This document shows, one piece after another, positions 1 to 9,001 of a DNA stretch of 64,000 nucleotides. The translations under genes were made by a program, and so were the position numbers. How positions within the stretch are numbered: position 1 is the stretch's first letter; every line of letters starts with the position of its first letter. The notes under the pieces were generated by a model. It saw only the letters and a program-made list of their open reading frames with translations. It was not told the DNA's origin and did no database searches. Source of the DNA: Lactobacillus sp. ESL0700 (GTDB lineage Bacteria > Bacillota > Bacilli > Lactobacillales > Lactobacillaceae); the NCBI RefSeq assembly GCF_029392095.1, contig NZ_CP113930.1, positions 806,001 to 870,000 on the forward strand, in the 5' to 3' direction.

Positions 1-1
1 G

Positions 2-610
2 ATAACTTCGCGAGTAATGCTAAACGCTGCTAATGTTTCGCTTCTAGGCAAGGCAACTATCTTCACTATGGCACAAAACCTGGGTCTGTCTCACAACAAC
101 GCCGTCATTGTTACGGGGCTAATTATTTCGTTATTGGTAATTGGACTGCTAGTTATATTTTTCAGAACTGAAATCGGCTTAGCAATGCGGGCAACTGGCG
201 ACAATCCTGAAATGAGTGCTGCTAACGGTATTAAGACACAAAATATGAAAATCTGGGGTTACATGATTTCTAATGGCTGCATTGCTCTTTCAGGTGCACT
301 ATTAGCTCAAAACAATGGCTTTGCTGACCTTAATTCTGGAGTCGGTACACTTGTTGTTGGACTAGCTTCAATCATTATTGCTGAAGTATTAATTCGTAAT
401 TTAGCAATTGGTGGGCGAATGCTGACATTGGTCATTGGTGCAATTGTTTATCGTTTAATTTTAGCCTTGGTTTTCCAAATGAACGTTGAACCTTCAGATG
501 CTAAACTCGCTTCAGCTTTAGTATTAATTGTTTGTTTGGCTCTACCTAATTTTAAATTATCGCGCAAAAATAAAGGGGAGAATAAAAATGTCTCAAGTAC
601 TGAAAATTAA
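2..610 (+). CDS. ABC transporter permease, C-terminal part
   Basis: This is the 3' part of an integral-membrane ABC permease; the frame is open to the left window edge, so the true start lies outside and the first visible ATG at 17 is probably internal. The visible ~200 residues contain several hydrophobic segments and the pattern EIGLAMRATGDNPEMSAANGI, typical of the branched-chain amino acid/monosaccharide (BPD_transp_2) permease class. The next gene, an ATPase, overlaps its end by 23 bp, so the two are translationally linked. In lactobacilli this pair usually follows a substrate-binding lipoprotein of the TrpX/ABC_sub_bind type, but that gene is not in the window. The substrate is therefore unknown; an amino-acid-like ligand is inference. 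Confidence 0.85.
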   Translation: MTSRVMLNAANVSLLGKATIFTMAQNLGLSHNNAVIVTGLIISLLVIGLLVIFFRTEIGLAMRATGDNPEMSAANGIKTQNMKIWGYMISNGCIALSGALLAQNNGFADLNSGVGTLVVGLASIIIAEVLIRNLAIGGRMLTLVIGAIVYRLILALVFQMNVEPSDAKLASALVLIVCLALPNFKLSRKNKGENKNVSSTEN

Positions 611-1391
611 AAATTTACACCAAACCTTTGAACGAGGAACTGTCAACGAAAATCGTGTATTACGTGGAATTAACCTTGAATTAGAAGCCGGCGATTTTGT
701 AACAATTATCGGCAGTAATGGTGCAGGCAAATCTACGTTGCTTAATAGCATTGCGGGAACTTTACCCATTCAAGAAGGCCAGATCATTTTAAATGGAACC
801 GACATTAGTAAATTACCCGTTACTAAACGTGCCAAAAACATCAGTCGCGTCTTTCAGGATCCCAAGATGGGAACAGCTGTCAGATTAACGGTTGAAGAAA
901 ATCTGGCTTTAGCAATGAAGCGCGGGCAACATCGCGGCTTTCGTGCAGGTGTTAAAAGACAGGATCGGCAGTTTTTTAAGCAGCAACTTTCCCAACTTGA
1001 TTTAAATTTAGAAAACCGCTTAGATGCCGAAATTGGTTTACTGTCTGGTGGTCAAAGACAAGCAATTACGTTATTAATGGCAACGTTGCAACGACCAGAT
1101 TTAATTTTACTTGATGAGCATACGGCAGCACTTGATCCGCGAACCTCAATTACGGTAATGCAATTAACTGAAAAATTAATCAGTGAGCAAAAGCTAACGG
1201 CATTCATGGTTACGCATAATATGGAAGATGCCATTCGTTATGGTAATCGGCTTATCATGCTTCATCAGGGTCGCGTGGCATTAAATCTTGCCGGAGAAGA
1301 AAAGAAAAAGATGACGGTGCCCAAACTGATGGAACTATTCCAAAAGCACGTTGGTTCAGAATTAAAAGATGATGCAATCTTGCTTGCTTAA
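588..1391 (+). CDS. ABC transporter ATP-binding protein
   Basis: Cytoplasmic ATPase partner of the preceding permease, 267 residues from the ATG at 588, which has the RBS AAAGGGGAG about 8 bases upstream. An in-frame start at 528 exists but lies deep inside the permease gene and has no RBS. Walker A (GSNGAGKST), the signature LSGGQRQ and Walker B (LILLDEHTAALDP) are all present and in order. The His after the Walker B Glu, instead of the usual Pro, is typical of ATPases paired with ABC_sub_bind-type systems. It overlaps the permease by 23 bp and is followed by a strong terminator, so it is the last gene of the operon. Confidence 0.9.
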   Translation: MSQVLKIKNLHQTFERGTVNENRVLRGINLELEAGDFVTIIGSNGAGKSTLLNSIAGTLPIQEGQIILNGTDISKLPVTKRAKNISRVFQDPKMGTAVRLTVEENLALAMKRGQHRGFRAGVKRQDRQFFKQQLSQLDLNLENRLDAEIGLLSGGQRQAITLLMATLQRPDLILLDEHTAALDPRTSITVMQLTEKLISEQKLTAFMVTHNMEDAIRYGNRLIMLHQGRVALNLAGEEKKKMTVPKLMELFQKHVGSELKDDAILLA

Positions 1392-1432
1392 TTAGTTGTC
1401 AATAAAAGTATTCATAAAATTTGCTTAATTAA

Positions 1433-1488
1433 AAAAAAGGTCTTTGCTAATTGCTGCGCAACACAGCTTTTAGTCAAAGACCTTTTTT
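1433..1488 (+). terminator. Rho-independent terminator after the ABC operon
   Basis: The arms AAAAAAGGTCTTTG and CAAAGACCTTTTTT pair perfectly, with a partly self-complementary loop (CTAA...TTAG). A-runs and T-runs on both sides mean it can also stop minus-strand transcription from the ATPase gene at 1539. Confidence 0.85.
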
Positions 1489-1538
1489 AATTATTGGATT
1501 TGCCTAGTTTCAGGCATTATTATAATTCTTTAAAACTA

Positions 1539-2663
1539 TTATAAAAAATGACTTTCTTTAAACCAAGAAATGAATTCCTTAAAATAAGGCAAAGTGAAGG
1601 TTACAAAACCTCTTTGAGCCGTATCAATTAACTGATCATCTTTAAGTCGCGCTCTATATACAGACAAGTAATTTTTACTCTTATTTAGCTTTTTTTGTAT
1701 CCAATTGATAGGAACACTATTATTAGAATATTCTGCCATTGCATTAAGAAAATCTCGATCTGTACTAGAAATTTCAGTATATAGTTGTTCGTATGAATTA
1801 TGGTAGAGATCGTTTTGCGTACGCTTTATTGTTTGTTTAATAACTTTATTATCAATAATGTTTTGGTTACTTTCACTTAGTCGCCATGCATAATAACCAA
1901 CTGTTTGAAAGGCATAAGGATAACCGCCAGCTGCTTCAGCCAGCCTATCAATATCCATTGGCGCAATTTCTTTATTACCAGCTTTGAACGCTTCTTCATA
2001 ACTATTAATAACTGTTTCTCTATCGAGCTTTTCTAAGTAAATTCGATTGCTACGATATAAAAAAGTTAGCACTTTGTCTTTTTGTAAATCTGAAACTCTA
2101 CTTGGTAAGCCAGTCATAATTAATGCTAGGTTTAGCTCCTCACCAATCAGTATCTGATAAAGTAGAGCAAAAGCCCGAACATCATTACTTATTTCAATTT
2201 CATCAATTCCTATTAAAACAAAAATCTTTTGTTTTTTAAGCTTCAAGAGCATTTCTTCTAAGATTCCCTTATAATCCAAAGTTTGCTCGTTTTGCTCACT
2301 TCTTATGGTAAATCCGATGCCTGCAAAATTTAATTGAGCAGAGAAGCCTTTAAGCACTTGTTCCCAATCGATTTTTCCAATTTTTTGTAAACCTCTAATT
2401 AGCTGATTGAGAAGGTTACCTTGGCTTAATGAAAGCTGAACAAAATACCAGCCATCTATCTTTTTAAGTTGATTTCTGACATTAATTAGAAAAACAGTTT
2501 TTCCAGCTCCACGAACGCCATAGACAAGAGAAGTTTGGTATTTTCCATCCATATTTTGTAGAGCGGATAAATAATCATTTAAGGTTTCATCTTGATCTAA
2601 AACCATTGGCGGCTTTCTACCAAAACCAGGTAGAAAAGGATTCTTGATAATTTTTTCTGGCAT
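1539..2663 (-). CDS. AAA-type ATP-binding protein
   Basis: A 374-residue P-loop ATPase resembling the stand-alone archaeal-type/STAND-like ATPases of bacterial genomes; its role is unknown. The N-terminus has KNPFLPGFGRKPP, then Walker A (YGVRGAGKT) near residue 50 and a Walker B-like stretch (FVLIGIDEIE) about 100 residues later. The last ~90 residues look like a winged-helix region (FLNAMAEYSNNSVPINWIQKKLNKS). I chose the ATG at 2663 because AAGGATT sits 7 bases upstream; a TTG nine bases earlier overlaps that RBS. It is a single-gene unit whose promoter region carries two pairs of tandem 11-bp repeats, suggesting tight or self-regulation (inference). Confidence 0.75.
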   Translation of the reverse strand: MPEKIIKNPFLPGFGRKPPMVLDQDETLNDYLSALQNMDGKYQTSLVYGVRGAGKTVFLINVRNQLKKIDGWYFVQLSLSQGNLLNQLIRGLQKIGKIDWEQVLKGFSAQLNFAGIGFTIRSEQNEQTLDYKGILEEMLLKLKKQKIFVLIGIDEIEISNDVRAFALLYQILIGEELNLALIMTGLPSRVSDLQKDKVLTFLYRSNRIYLEKLDRETVINSYEEAFKAGNKEIAPMDIDRLAEAAGGYPYAFQTVGYYAWRLSESNQNIIDNKVIKQTIKRTQNDLYHNSYEQLYTEISSTDRDFLNAMAEYSNNSVPINWIQKKLNKSKNYLSVYRARLKDDQLIDTAQRGFVTFTLPYFKEFISWFKESHFL

Positions 2664-2682
2664 AAAAATCAATCCTTATTTG

Positions 2683-2736
2683 TTTTATACTTTTTTTATA
2701 CTTTGCATTTTTATTTTATACTTTTTTTATACTTTT
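2683..2736 (-). promoter_or_regulatory. Four phased 11-bp repeats upstream of the ATPase gene
   Basis: TTTTATACTTT occurs as a perfect tandem pair at 2683-2704 and again at 2714-2735, the two pairs being 31 bp apart. All four copies fall near the same face of the helix (11 and about 31 bp spacing). On the minus strand each reads AAAGTATAAAA, 20-75 bp upstream of the ATPase start. This looks like an operator array, or less likely AT-rich promoter slippage. The binding protein is unknown. Confidence 0.5.
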
Positions 2737-2763
2737 AGCACATATTTAAATGGCATACTGTTT

Positions 2764-3210
2764 TTAATTGAACTTACTTGGCAATTTTTTTGAAAAGCGT
2801 TTCTGAGTTTTATCAAAAGAATAACCGATTTTAGCATAAAATTGATGCGCGCCAGTTCGATTAGTACTCGAATTTAAGCGAATTGCTGTAATCTGCTTTT
2901 CTTTGGCATATTCTTCAACTGCAGTCATTAGTGCGGTGCCGATACCGCGGTGTTGTGCAGCACTGCTTACCGCTAGCGCCATAATATTGAGCATGGGGTC
3001 AAAGTAAGTTTCTTGATAAAGTTCCGCGTGAACATAACCTGTGATTTTACCTGTGTGAGCATCTTCTGCAACTAAAATTAAATGGTGAGGATCAGCGAGC
3101 AAGTGTTGCATGCTGGTCTGCGTCTTAATTAGCGGATAGTCATATCCGAGTTGCTCGTAATTTATTTTTTGAATGGCTGAACTGTCTGTTATTTTTGCAT
3201 GTCGAATCAT
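2764..3210 (-). CDS. GNAT family N-acetyltransferase
   Basis: A 148-residue GNAT fold enzyme expected to move an acetyl group from acetyl-CoA to an unknown amine. The acetyl-CoA loop motif A is visible as AVSSAAQHRGIGTALMTAVEEYA, containing the Q/R-x-x-G-x-G/A pattern. It is followed by AIRLNSSTNRTGAHQFYAKIGY, the usual C-terminal strand and helix ending in the conserved YxKxGF/Y. Only two bases separate it from the stop codon of the upstream permease gene, so it is the last cistron of the ABC operon at 2764-5429. A link between the acetyltransferase and the exporter substrate (for example drug modification) is inference only. Confidence 0.85.
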   Translation of the reverse strand: MIRHAKITDSSAIQKINYEQLGYDYPLIKTQTSMQHLLADPHHLILVAEDAHTGKITGYVHAELYQETYFDPMLNIMALAVSSAAQHRGIGTALMTAVEEYAKEKQITAIRLNSSTNRTGAHQFYAKIGYSFDKTQKRFSKKLPSKFN

Positions 3211-3212
3211 TG

Positions 3213-3932
3213 TTAGTACCGGTGTCCTTTAGTTTGCCGAATTTGTTTAAGCTGAATAAGATAGGCGATTAAACCGATAAATAGCCAAATAATAATTGTG
3301 AAATAGCTTGCTGCGAGGTTACCTTGTCCAGTTTTAATTAAGTTAACTGGCCCGTAAAAGGGAAATAGCACAGCGATTTTCGCTAGCCAAGCTGGATAAG
3401 CTGTAATGATTACCAAAATGCCGGAGACAAGTTCAATTAATGAACTAAACAGATTTTGGGCAAAATATGGGTCATTCATCTGCCACGAAATTGTCCAAGC
3501 CGTAAAGCCTAAAATAATGCCATCAATGCAAAGCAATGGTAATAGTGTTAAGGCGCGAGTGATAATCGTTAGCGGTGCGCCAAAGCAGAAGGCCAGAAAG
3601 AGGTTAATTATTGCTAGTAAATAGCCAACAATCAAGGCTACGATTGCTTTACTGAGCCAATAGCGCGGGCTAAAGGGACGCTGAGTAATCATTTCAAAAT
3701 CGATGCACAAGTTTGCATCTTTAACTAGTAACTCATTCATTGTTTGCAAGGATAGTCGTGCGGCATCAATTGCAATTGATGCAATGCCCACACTCCAGTT
3801 AAATGTCCCCGTGTATTGCGTTGTAATTAAGACTAGCAATAGGAGGTCGATTAGCGGCGTTAAGAAAAAGTAAACTAGTTTTGTGCGCCAGTTATTTAAG
3901 AAAGATAGTGAAGAAAATTGGGTAGCAATCAT
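3213..3932 (-). CDS. ABC transporter permease subunit (second of two)
   Basis: A 239-residue protein with about six hydrophobic segments and no soluble domain, consistent with an ABC-2-type half permease. Its ATG overlaps the stop of the preceding permease gene in the sequence TAATG, indicating translational coupling. Together with the next membrane protein and the ATPase it should form one exporter complex. I see no motif that identifies the substrate. The context (ATPase of the NatA/CcmA type, two dissimilar permeases, small acetyltransferase) fits drug or peptide export, which is inference. Confidence 0.7.
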   Translation of the reverse strand: MIATQFSSLSFLNNWRTKLVYFFLTPLIDLLLLVLITTQYTGTFNWSVGIASIAIDAARLSLQTMNELLVKDANLCIDFEMITQRPFSPRYWLSKAIVALIVGYLLAIINLFLAFCFGAPLTIITRALTLLPLLCIDGIILGFTAWTISWQMNDPYFAQNLFSSLIELVSGILVIITAYPAWLAKIAVLFPFYGPVNLIKTGQGNLAASYFTIIIWLFIGLIAYLIQLKQIRQTKGHRY

Positions 3933-4663
3933 TAGATAATCTTCAGAGCTCCTTTCTTTCTAGCCAAAAAGTTGACTCTTCTGACAATAACATTAATCAA
4001 AAGCAGCCATAGACCTAGACTAACGCTGTACGCTAACCAGTTAAAAGTGACTTGTCGAGTCAATGTCGCAATTGGTGCGGTAATTGGAATTAGCCATTGT
4101 GAAAAATTAGTAATGGGTTCTAGGATTTTGCTATCGCCAAATAAGCCAGCTAGTAGAACAATTGGTGTTCCGATTAATGTTTCGTAGACCATTGCATCGG
4201 CTGTTAGTGTTAAAAACGAAGCAATTAGCATTCCCATGATGGCCGCACCAAGCCATAATAGAAAAATAATCAAGATTAGTTGTAAATTAACGCTGCCGGT
4301 AGCAACGCCAAGTATTTTGGCTAACAAAAAGCTGAGTGGAAAGGCACACAGACCATAGGCAGAAGCGGGCAATAGGAGTGTGATTAGGGATGCACGCTCA
4401 TCGTATTGATTATTCAATAAATAAGGTAGTGTTCCCTTATATTTTTCAAAACTGATGCAGCCAGCGACTGTTGTACAGGATGACCACATCCCAAAAATGC
4501 CGCTTTGCAGCCACAACATGGAATTATCCAAGTTGTGATTGGCGTAGGCAATGGTGTACTGCATTAAAAAAATCGCGGTAGTACTGGTAATTGTCAACCA
4601 AACAAAGTATTGGTCAGACAGATAATCTTTAACGTGAAAGAGGAATAAACGAATAAAACGCAT
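3932..4663 (-). CDS. ABC transporter permease subunit (first of two)
   Basis: A 243-residue membrane protein with about six predicted transmembrane helices, starting at an ATG whose RBS (AAGGAGG, 4671-4677) lies inside the end of the ATPase gene. A single base separates its ATG from the ATPase stop codon. The amino-terminal basic stretch (MRFIRLFLFHVKDYLSDQYF) and repeated hydrophobic spans fit an ABC-2-type permease. It is probably paired with the following permease as a heterodimer. Confidence 0.7.
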   Translation of the reverse strand: MRFIRLFLFHVKDYLSDQYFVWLTITSTTAIFLMQYTIAYANHNLDNSMLWLQSGIFGMWSSCTTVAGCISFEKYKGTLPYLLNNQYDERASLITLLLPASAYGLCAFPLSFLLAKILGVATGSVNLQLILIIFLLWLGAAIMGMLIASFLTLTADAMVYETLIGTPIVLLAGLFGDSKILEPITNFSQWLIPITAPIATLTRQVTFNWLAYSVSLGLWLLLINVIVRRVNFLARKKGALKII

Positions 4664-4664
4664 G

Positions 4665-5429
4665 TTACTTCCTCCTTAACTGTGGTGCTAAGGCTAAGTA
4701 GGATTCTTCTAGCGTTGCTGGTCTGTCAATGTGACTGACTTTTGACAAGTTAACAATATCGTTAACACTGCCAGTGGCAAAGACTTTACCACCGCCAAGT
4801 AAAACAATGTGGTCAGCCAAGGTCTCAACCTCGCTCATTGTATGACTAGTTAGTAAAATACTGATTCCGCTATTTGCCAAATATTTAATTGTGTCACGAA
4901 TGCTCTTAGCAATTTCAACATCAAGCCCACTTGTCGGTTCATCAAGTAAGAGTAAATTAGGTTGACCTAAAAGTGCTCGAGCGATATGCAATCTTTGGGT
5001 CATCCCTTTTGAAAATGTGCCGGCCTTTTTGTCAGCCACATTCGCTAAGTCTACAATTTCTAAAACGCGTTTAATTTCATCTTTTTGCTGGCGATAGGGG
5101 ATTTTGGCTAAGTCGGCAAAGAAAGCCAGGTTTTGTCTAGCAGTTGCGTTGCGATAAAAGCCCAATTCGCCACCAAAAGAAACGCCCATTCGTGGTCGTC
5201 TTTTTGCAGTAGTAATTTCTTGGCCATTAACAAATACCTGCCCAGAAGTAGGAATTAAATAGCCGCCAATAATTGATACGGTGGTGGTTTTGCCAGCACC
5301 ATTAGGTCCTAAGAGCGAAACAATTTCGCCTTTAGCAATTGTAAAAGAAACGTCAACAAGTGCGTCAAATGACTGTTGTCCGTTTTGATAAATCTTTTTT
5401 AAGTGTTTAACTGATAATATATTTTCCAA
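4665..5429 (-). CDS. ABC exporter ATP-binding protein
   Basis: A 254-residue ATPase energising the two downstream permeases. Walker A (GPNGAGKTT), an unusual signature FSKGMTQRL (SKGM in place of SGGQ, frequent in NatA/CcmA-type exporters), Walker B (LLLLDEPTSGLD) and the H-loop (LLTSHTMSE) are all visible. The start is TTG at 5427-5429, preceded by GGAG with a 9-base spacer; no better ATG exists nearby. It is the first gene of a four-gene minus-strand operon (ATPase, permease, permease, acetyltransferase). The 180-bp divergent region to the GrpB-family gene must hold its promoter. Confidence 0.9.
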   Translation of the reverse strand: MENILSVKHLKKIYQNGQQSFDALVDVSFTIAKGEIVSLLGPNGAGKTTTVSIIGGYLIPTSGQVFVNGQEITTAKRRPRMGVSFGGELGFYRNATARQNLAFFADLAKIPYRQQKDEIKRVLEIVDLANVADKKAGTFSKGMTQRLHIARALLGQPNLLLLDEPTSGLDVEIAKSIRDTIKYLANSGISILLTSHTMSEVETLADHIVLLGGGKVFATGSVNDIVNLSKVSHIDRPATLEESYLALAPQLRRK

Positions 5430-5610
5430 AAATTATTCTCCGTCAATTAAGTTGTAATTTGATCAATCACTAAAAAGGAAGGTGTGATTATCGATCGGAT
5501 GATTACAGGTTAATTTGAAGAACAAATTGATGTAACATTAAGTCTATGAGAAAAATTATAACATAGTTTTATTTTTGTGCTAGATATTTTTAATAAATAA
5601 GGAGGAGAAG

Positions 5611-6165
5611 ATGACATCATTTAAGTATTTGCAGCACGTAACGATTGGTAAAGTTAAAACAAATCAGCCAATTAAATTAGTTGATTATGATTCTACTTGG
5701 CCGCAGAAATTTGCACAGGAAGAAAAAATAATTAAACAAGCCCTTGGCAAGACAGCTTTAAAAATTGAGCACGTTGGCTCAACTTCGATTACTGGACTTG
5801 CTGCTAAACCAATTATTGATATTTTATTGATTATTTCAGATCCTGCGGATGAAGCAGCTTATTTACCTCAATTAGAGCAGGTTGGTTTATTTTTACGGAT
5901 TCGCGAGCCGGAACAAGAAGAGCACAGGATGTTAATTGACCAAGACGAGCAGTTTCACGTGCATGTATATGGACCAGATAGCAAAGAAGCACATGATTTA
6001 CTGGCTTTTCGCGATTGGCTGCGCAGTAATCCCGCTGATCGATTGAAGTATCAGCAAACTAAACAAGAGTTGGCCCAAAAAACTTGGACGACTGTTCAAG
6101 AATATGCCGATGCCAAGGGTCCCGTAATAGCAGAGATTAAGCGGCACATTGACCAAAATTCATAA
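5611..6165 (+). CDS. GrpB/UPF0157 family protein
   Basis: A 184-residue protein of the GrpB family (COG2320), a nucleotidyltransferase-fold family that often accompanies, or is fused to, dephospho-CoA kinase. Family hallmarks are LVDYDSTWPQKFAQEE near residue 25, IEHVGSTSITGLAAKPIIDI (the GS...D-x-D-like core) and FHVHVYGPDSKEAHDLLAFRDWLRSNP. RBS AAGGAGGAG is 7 bases from the ATG. It stands alone between a divergent ABC operon and a terminator. The biochemical role is not established for the family, so none is assigned. Confidence 0.85.
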   Translation: MTSFKYLQHVTIGKVKTNQPIKLVDYDSTWPQKFAQEEKIIKQALGKTALKIEHVGSTSITGLAAKPIIDILLIISDPADEAAYLPQLEQVGLFLRIREPEQEEHRMLIDQDEQFHVHVYGPDSKEAHDLLAFRDWLRSNPADRLKYQQTKQELAQKTWTTVQEYADAKGPVIAEIKRHIDQNS

Positions 6166-6166
6166 A

Positions 6167-6202
6167 AAAAGAAGGATTTCTTATTTCAGAAATCCTTCTT
6201 TT
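6167..6202. terminator. Bidirectional Rho-independent terminator
   Basis: The perfect arms AAAAGAAGGATTTC and GAAATCCTTCTTTT surround an 8-base loop. It lies between the convergent GrpB-family gene and the FtsX-type permease gene and serves both. Confidence 0.9.
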
Positions 6203-6205
6203 GAT

Positions 6206-8986
6206 TTAATCAACAGACTTTAGAGCTGCCAACATGTCAAGATTTTTTAATTTATGATTAACAATAAAGCCGAGTGCAATCGTAATTACACCGACAACGC
6301 CTAACGGCCAAAGGAAACTATCGGTAGACAAAGCAGGGTTAAACATTACATTGGCTGGCGGCACAACATAGAGAATGTATTGGTAAAGCAAGTCACCTGT
6401 CAAGTAGCCGACCAAAATTCCGATACAAGTCAGCAATATTGTCTCGCGATAAATGTACATTGTCACTTCATTATCATAAAAGCCAAGCACTTTAATAGTT
6501 GAAAGTTCACGGATCCGTTCGGCGATATTGATATTAGTTAAATTATACAAAATTACGATTGCGAGCAATCCCGCTACAATTATCAAGACAAGCATAATCA
6601 TATTCAGCGATTGAACAACGACATCAAGTTCCTGACTGATTGCGGTGTTTTGAACGACACCGCTCACACCGTTTAATTTCATAAACTTGGCGGCCATGGT
6701 GCGGGTATTTTGGCGTGAGCCGTTTTTGAGAATGACAAGGTTGGCATTAGGCTTAAACTGTCTGCCAAAGATACTTTGATAAACCGCTGGCGTCATTAAT
6801 GCAAAGTGTCCCATGTACATTTCTGTAATTGCAGCGACTTTCATTGTGCGCTGGTGATTATCTTGGTCGGTTAAGGTAATGCGCTCGCCAGCTTTGACTC
6901 CTAATAAGCTAGCTAGTCGCTCTGAAATCACAATCCCTTGATTAGTCAATGAAATTGGCCGTTTAGTTTGGCGCTGGTCTAAATGCAGATACTGGTGAAA
7001 TTGTTTCTTATCTTGCGGCACAATCATTGTAATATCCTGTGTGTCGCCGTTTTTGCCAGCAATTTTAGTCAAGGATTGATAATAGATTGGCATTTCTTGT
7101 TTGACACTGTCGGCTTTGAGTTGGCGATTTAACGTTGTCTTTTCACTAGCAGAAATCGGCGATTGTTGGGCAACAATCAAATTGTAGTGAATTAGGTCGT
7201 TAAATTGGCGATCATTCATGTTACTGATTGAGTTTTTAACAGCAAAACCAGCAAAGAGTAGCGTGGCAGAGCCACAAACACCAAAGATGGTCATGAGCAT
7301 GCGCTTTTTATACCGAAAAATGTTGCGTGCGGTGACTTTATGGGTGAAATTAAGATGCTGCCAAATAAATGGGATTTTTTCTAATAAAATTTTGGAGCCA
7401 GCAGCAGGTGGCTTAGGCAACAAGAGTGCTGCTGGCTTTTCCTTAAATTCATTTCTAGCAGTTAAGTATGCTGGCAGAACCGAGCTGACCCAAGCAAGAA
7501 GGAGCGCGATTAGACTGATTTGCCAGTGAAAATGTTCTTCAATTGGCGGCAAGGTTAGCGACTGGTAATAAGCATGGTAAACAATTTGTGGCATTAATGT
7601 ATGTCCCAAATAGACACCAGCAATCGTCCCGAGCGTTCCCGCAAGAAAACCGTACAGAATGAATTTGTTAATAATGACGTAATCGTCATAGCCGAGAGCC
7701 TTCATGGTACCAGAGTTGATTCGTTCCTCATCAATGAACCGGTTCATCGTTGTGAAGGTGACTAGTGCAGCAACAAAATACAGGAAAATAGGGAAGACTT
7801 TGGCAAGGTCCTCGACCACTTGTGCCACCGTGCTGTACACAAGATCGCCTTCGCCGCCCGGTATTTCGCGGCGGTTATAAACGTGATAGGTGGGTGCTGG
7901 CAATTTAGCGAGCAATTTTTGCGACTGCTTAATTTGACTCTCGCCAGTTGCCAATTTGATTTTTGCTTGGGCAGCAGCGTGAGTTAATTGTTGCTCTTTT
8001 TTCTGTAATAGTTGCGCTTTAGCAGTTAATTCCTGTTTGGCCGCAGCTAGTTGTGCTTGTTGAGCGGGCGTAAAATTGTTAATTTGGCTAGCTTGAGCTG
8101 TAAGTTGTGCTTGCTGCAGCTGTAGTTCATTTTTAGCAGTAATTAAATTTTGTCTTTCAGTTTGAATTTTAATCTTAGCAGTCGTGATTTTAGCAGTTTG
8201 CGCCCTTAATTTTTGCTGAGCTGCGGCAACAATTCTTCGCTTGCGTTTAGGAGCTTCAGTCTTTAATGTGTGTTCAAGCGTGCGCTTGTGGTCGTTAAGG
8301 CGAGTGGCATAAAGCTTACCATAAGAGTCAATTCCGCGCAGGTTGTGATAAGTTAAATTAGCTGTTGTATAGATACTCTGGTCAAAATCAGCGGGCAGAA
8401 CAACGGCGTATCCCTTTAACTCACCCGTGCCGCTATTGCTTTGACCAAGATTGACATTAGATAATATTTGGCTGGAGCGAACAAACCCAACAATCTTAAA
8501 TTGGTGTCGCCGCAACATTTTTGTACCTAAGAGACTCTTTTTTTCGGTAAAAGCAATTGTCTGACCTAGTTTGTACCGTTTTTGAAAGTGAGCGGCAATG
8601 GCAATTTCGTTCTTAGCTCGTGGCAAACGACCAGAGCGCAGTTCGTAGCGACCAATCTTTTGCGGCTTTGAAAAAAGGCGCCAGCTTTCGTGGCTATTTT
8701 TTAACACAGCGTCTGTCATGTAGCCGAATTCGACAGTTTGGCTGCCAGCAGCGTGCCGGATTTTCTTAGTATCTTGTTTGTCTAAGCCATAATTGCTGAT
8801 AACTGTTAGGTCCGGTGTCTTTAGCGTTTGGGCATAATGATTTCCTGTGTCGCGCATATCCGGCCCTGTGACCATCAAGCCCACGAGGGCGAAAGCGCCA
8901 ATCATCATTAAGCCAAAAATCGATAAAAATTGTCCTTTAGTATGCTTAATTGACTGCCAAAAATCTTGCCAAACCACTTTATTCAT
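6206..8986 (-). CDS. FtsX-type ABC transporter permease
   Basis: A 926-residue permease of the MacB/FtsX superfamily. Residues 1-50 hold the first transmembrane helix, followed by a MacB-like periplasmic domain. An alanine/glutamine-rich coiled coil follows (about 250-350, with repeated LxxQxAQLxA patterns). The first FtsX core has three helices near 395-510; then come a second helix near 570, a second extracellular domain and a final FtsX core (about 800-915). The duplicated layout matches large FtsX-like permeases of lactobacilli that work with a LolD-like ATPase. That ATPase is encoded 15 bp upstream. The complex may export or extract lipophilic or peptide compounds; the substrate is unknown. 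Confidence 0.9.
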   Translation of the reverse strand: MNKVVWQDFWQSIKHTKGQFLSIFGLMMIGAFALVGLMVTGPDMRDTGNHYAQTLKTPDLTVISNYGLDKQDTKKIRHAAGSQTVEFGYMTDAVLKNSHESWRLFSKPQKIGRYELRSGRLPRAKNEIAIAAHFQKRYKLGQTIAFTEKKSLLGTKMLRRHQFKIVGFVRSSQILSNVNLGQSNSGTGELKGYAVVLPADFDQSIYTTANLTYHNLRGIDSYGKLYATRLNDHKRTLEHTLKTEAPKRKRRIVAAAQQKLRAQTAKITTAKIKIQTERQNLITAKNELQLQQAQLTAQASQINNFTPAQQAQLAAAKQELTAKAQLLQKKEQQLTHAAAQAKIKLATGESQIKQSQKLLAKLPAPTYHVYNRREIPGGEGDLVYSTVAQVVEDLAKVFPIFLYFVAALVTFTTMNRFIDEERINSGTMKALGYDDYVIINKFILYGFLAGTLGTIAGVYLGHTLMPQIVYHAYYQSLTLPPIEEHFHWQISLIALLLAWVSSVLPAYLTARNEFKEKPAALLLPKPPAAGSKILLEKIPFIWQHLNFTHKVTARNIFRYKKRMLMTIFGVCGSATLLFAGFAVKNSISNMNDRQFNDLIHYNLIVAQQSPISASEKTTLNRQLKADSVKQEMPIYYQSLTKIAGKNGDTQDITMIVPQDKKQFHQYLHLDQRQTKRPISLTNQGIVISERLASLLGVKAGERITLTDQDNHQRTMKVAAITEMYMGHFALMTPAVYQSIFGRQFKPNANLVILKNGSRQNTRTMAAKFMKLNGVSGVVQNTAISQELDVVVQSLNMIMLVLIIVAGLLAIVILYNLTNINIAERIRELSTIKVLGFYDNEVTMYIYRETILLTCIGILVGYLTGDLLYQYILYVVPPANVMFNPALSTDSFLWPLGVVGVITIALGFIVNHKLKNLDMLAALKSVD

Positions 8987-9001
8987 CGTGATGCGCCTTC
9001 T

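Noticed and set aside
5460-5510. Hairpin or operator in the divergent ABC/GrpB interval (GATCAATCAC ... GTGATTATCGATC)
   Set aside because: The inverted match is interrupted and short; not distinguishable from chance in AT-rich DNA.
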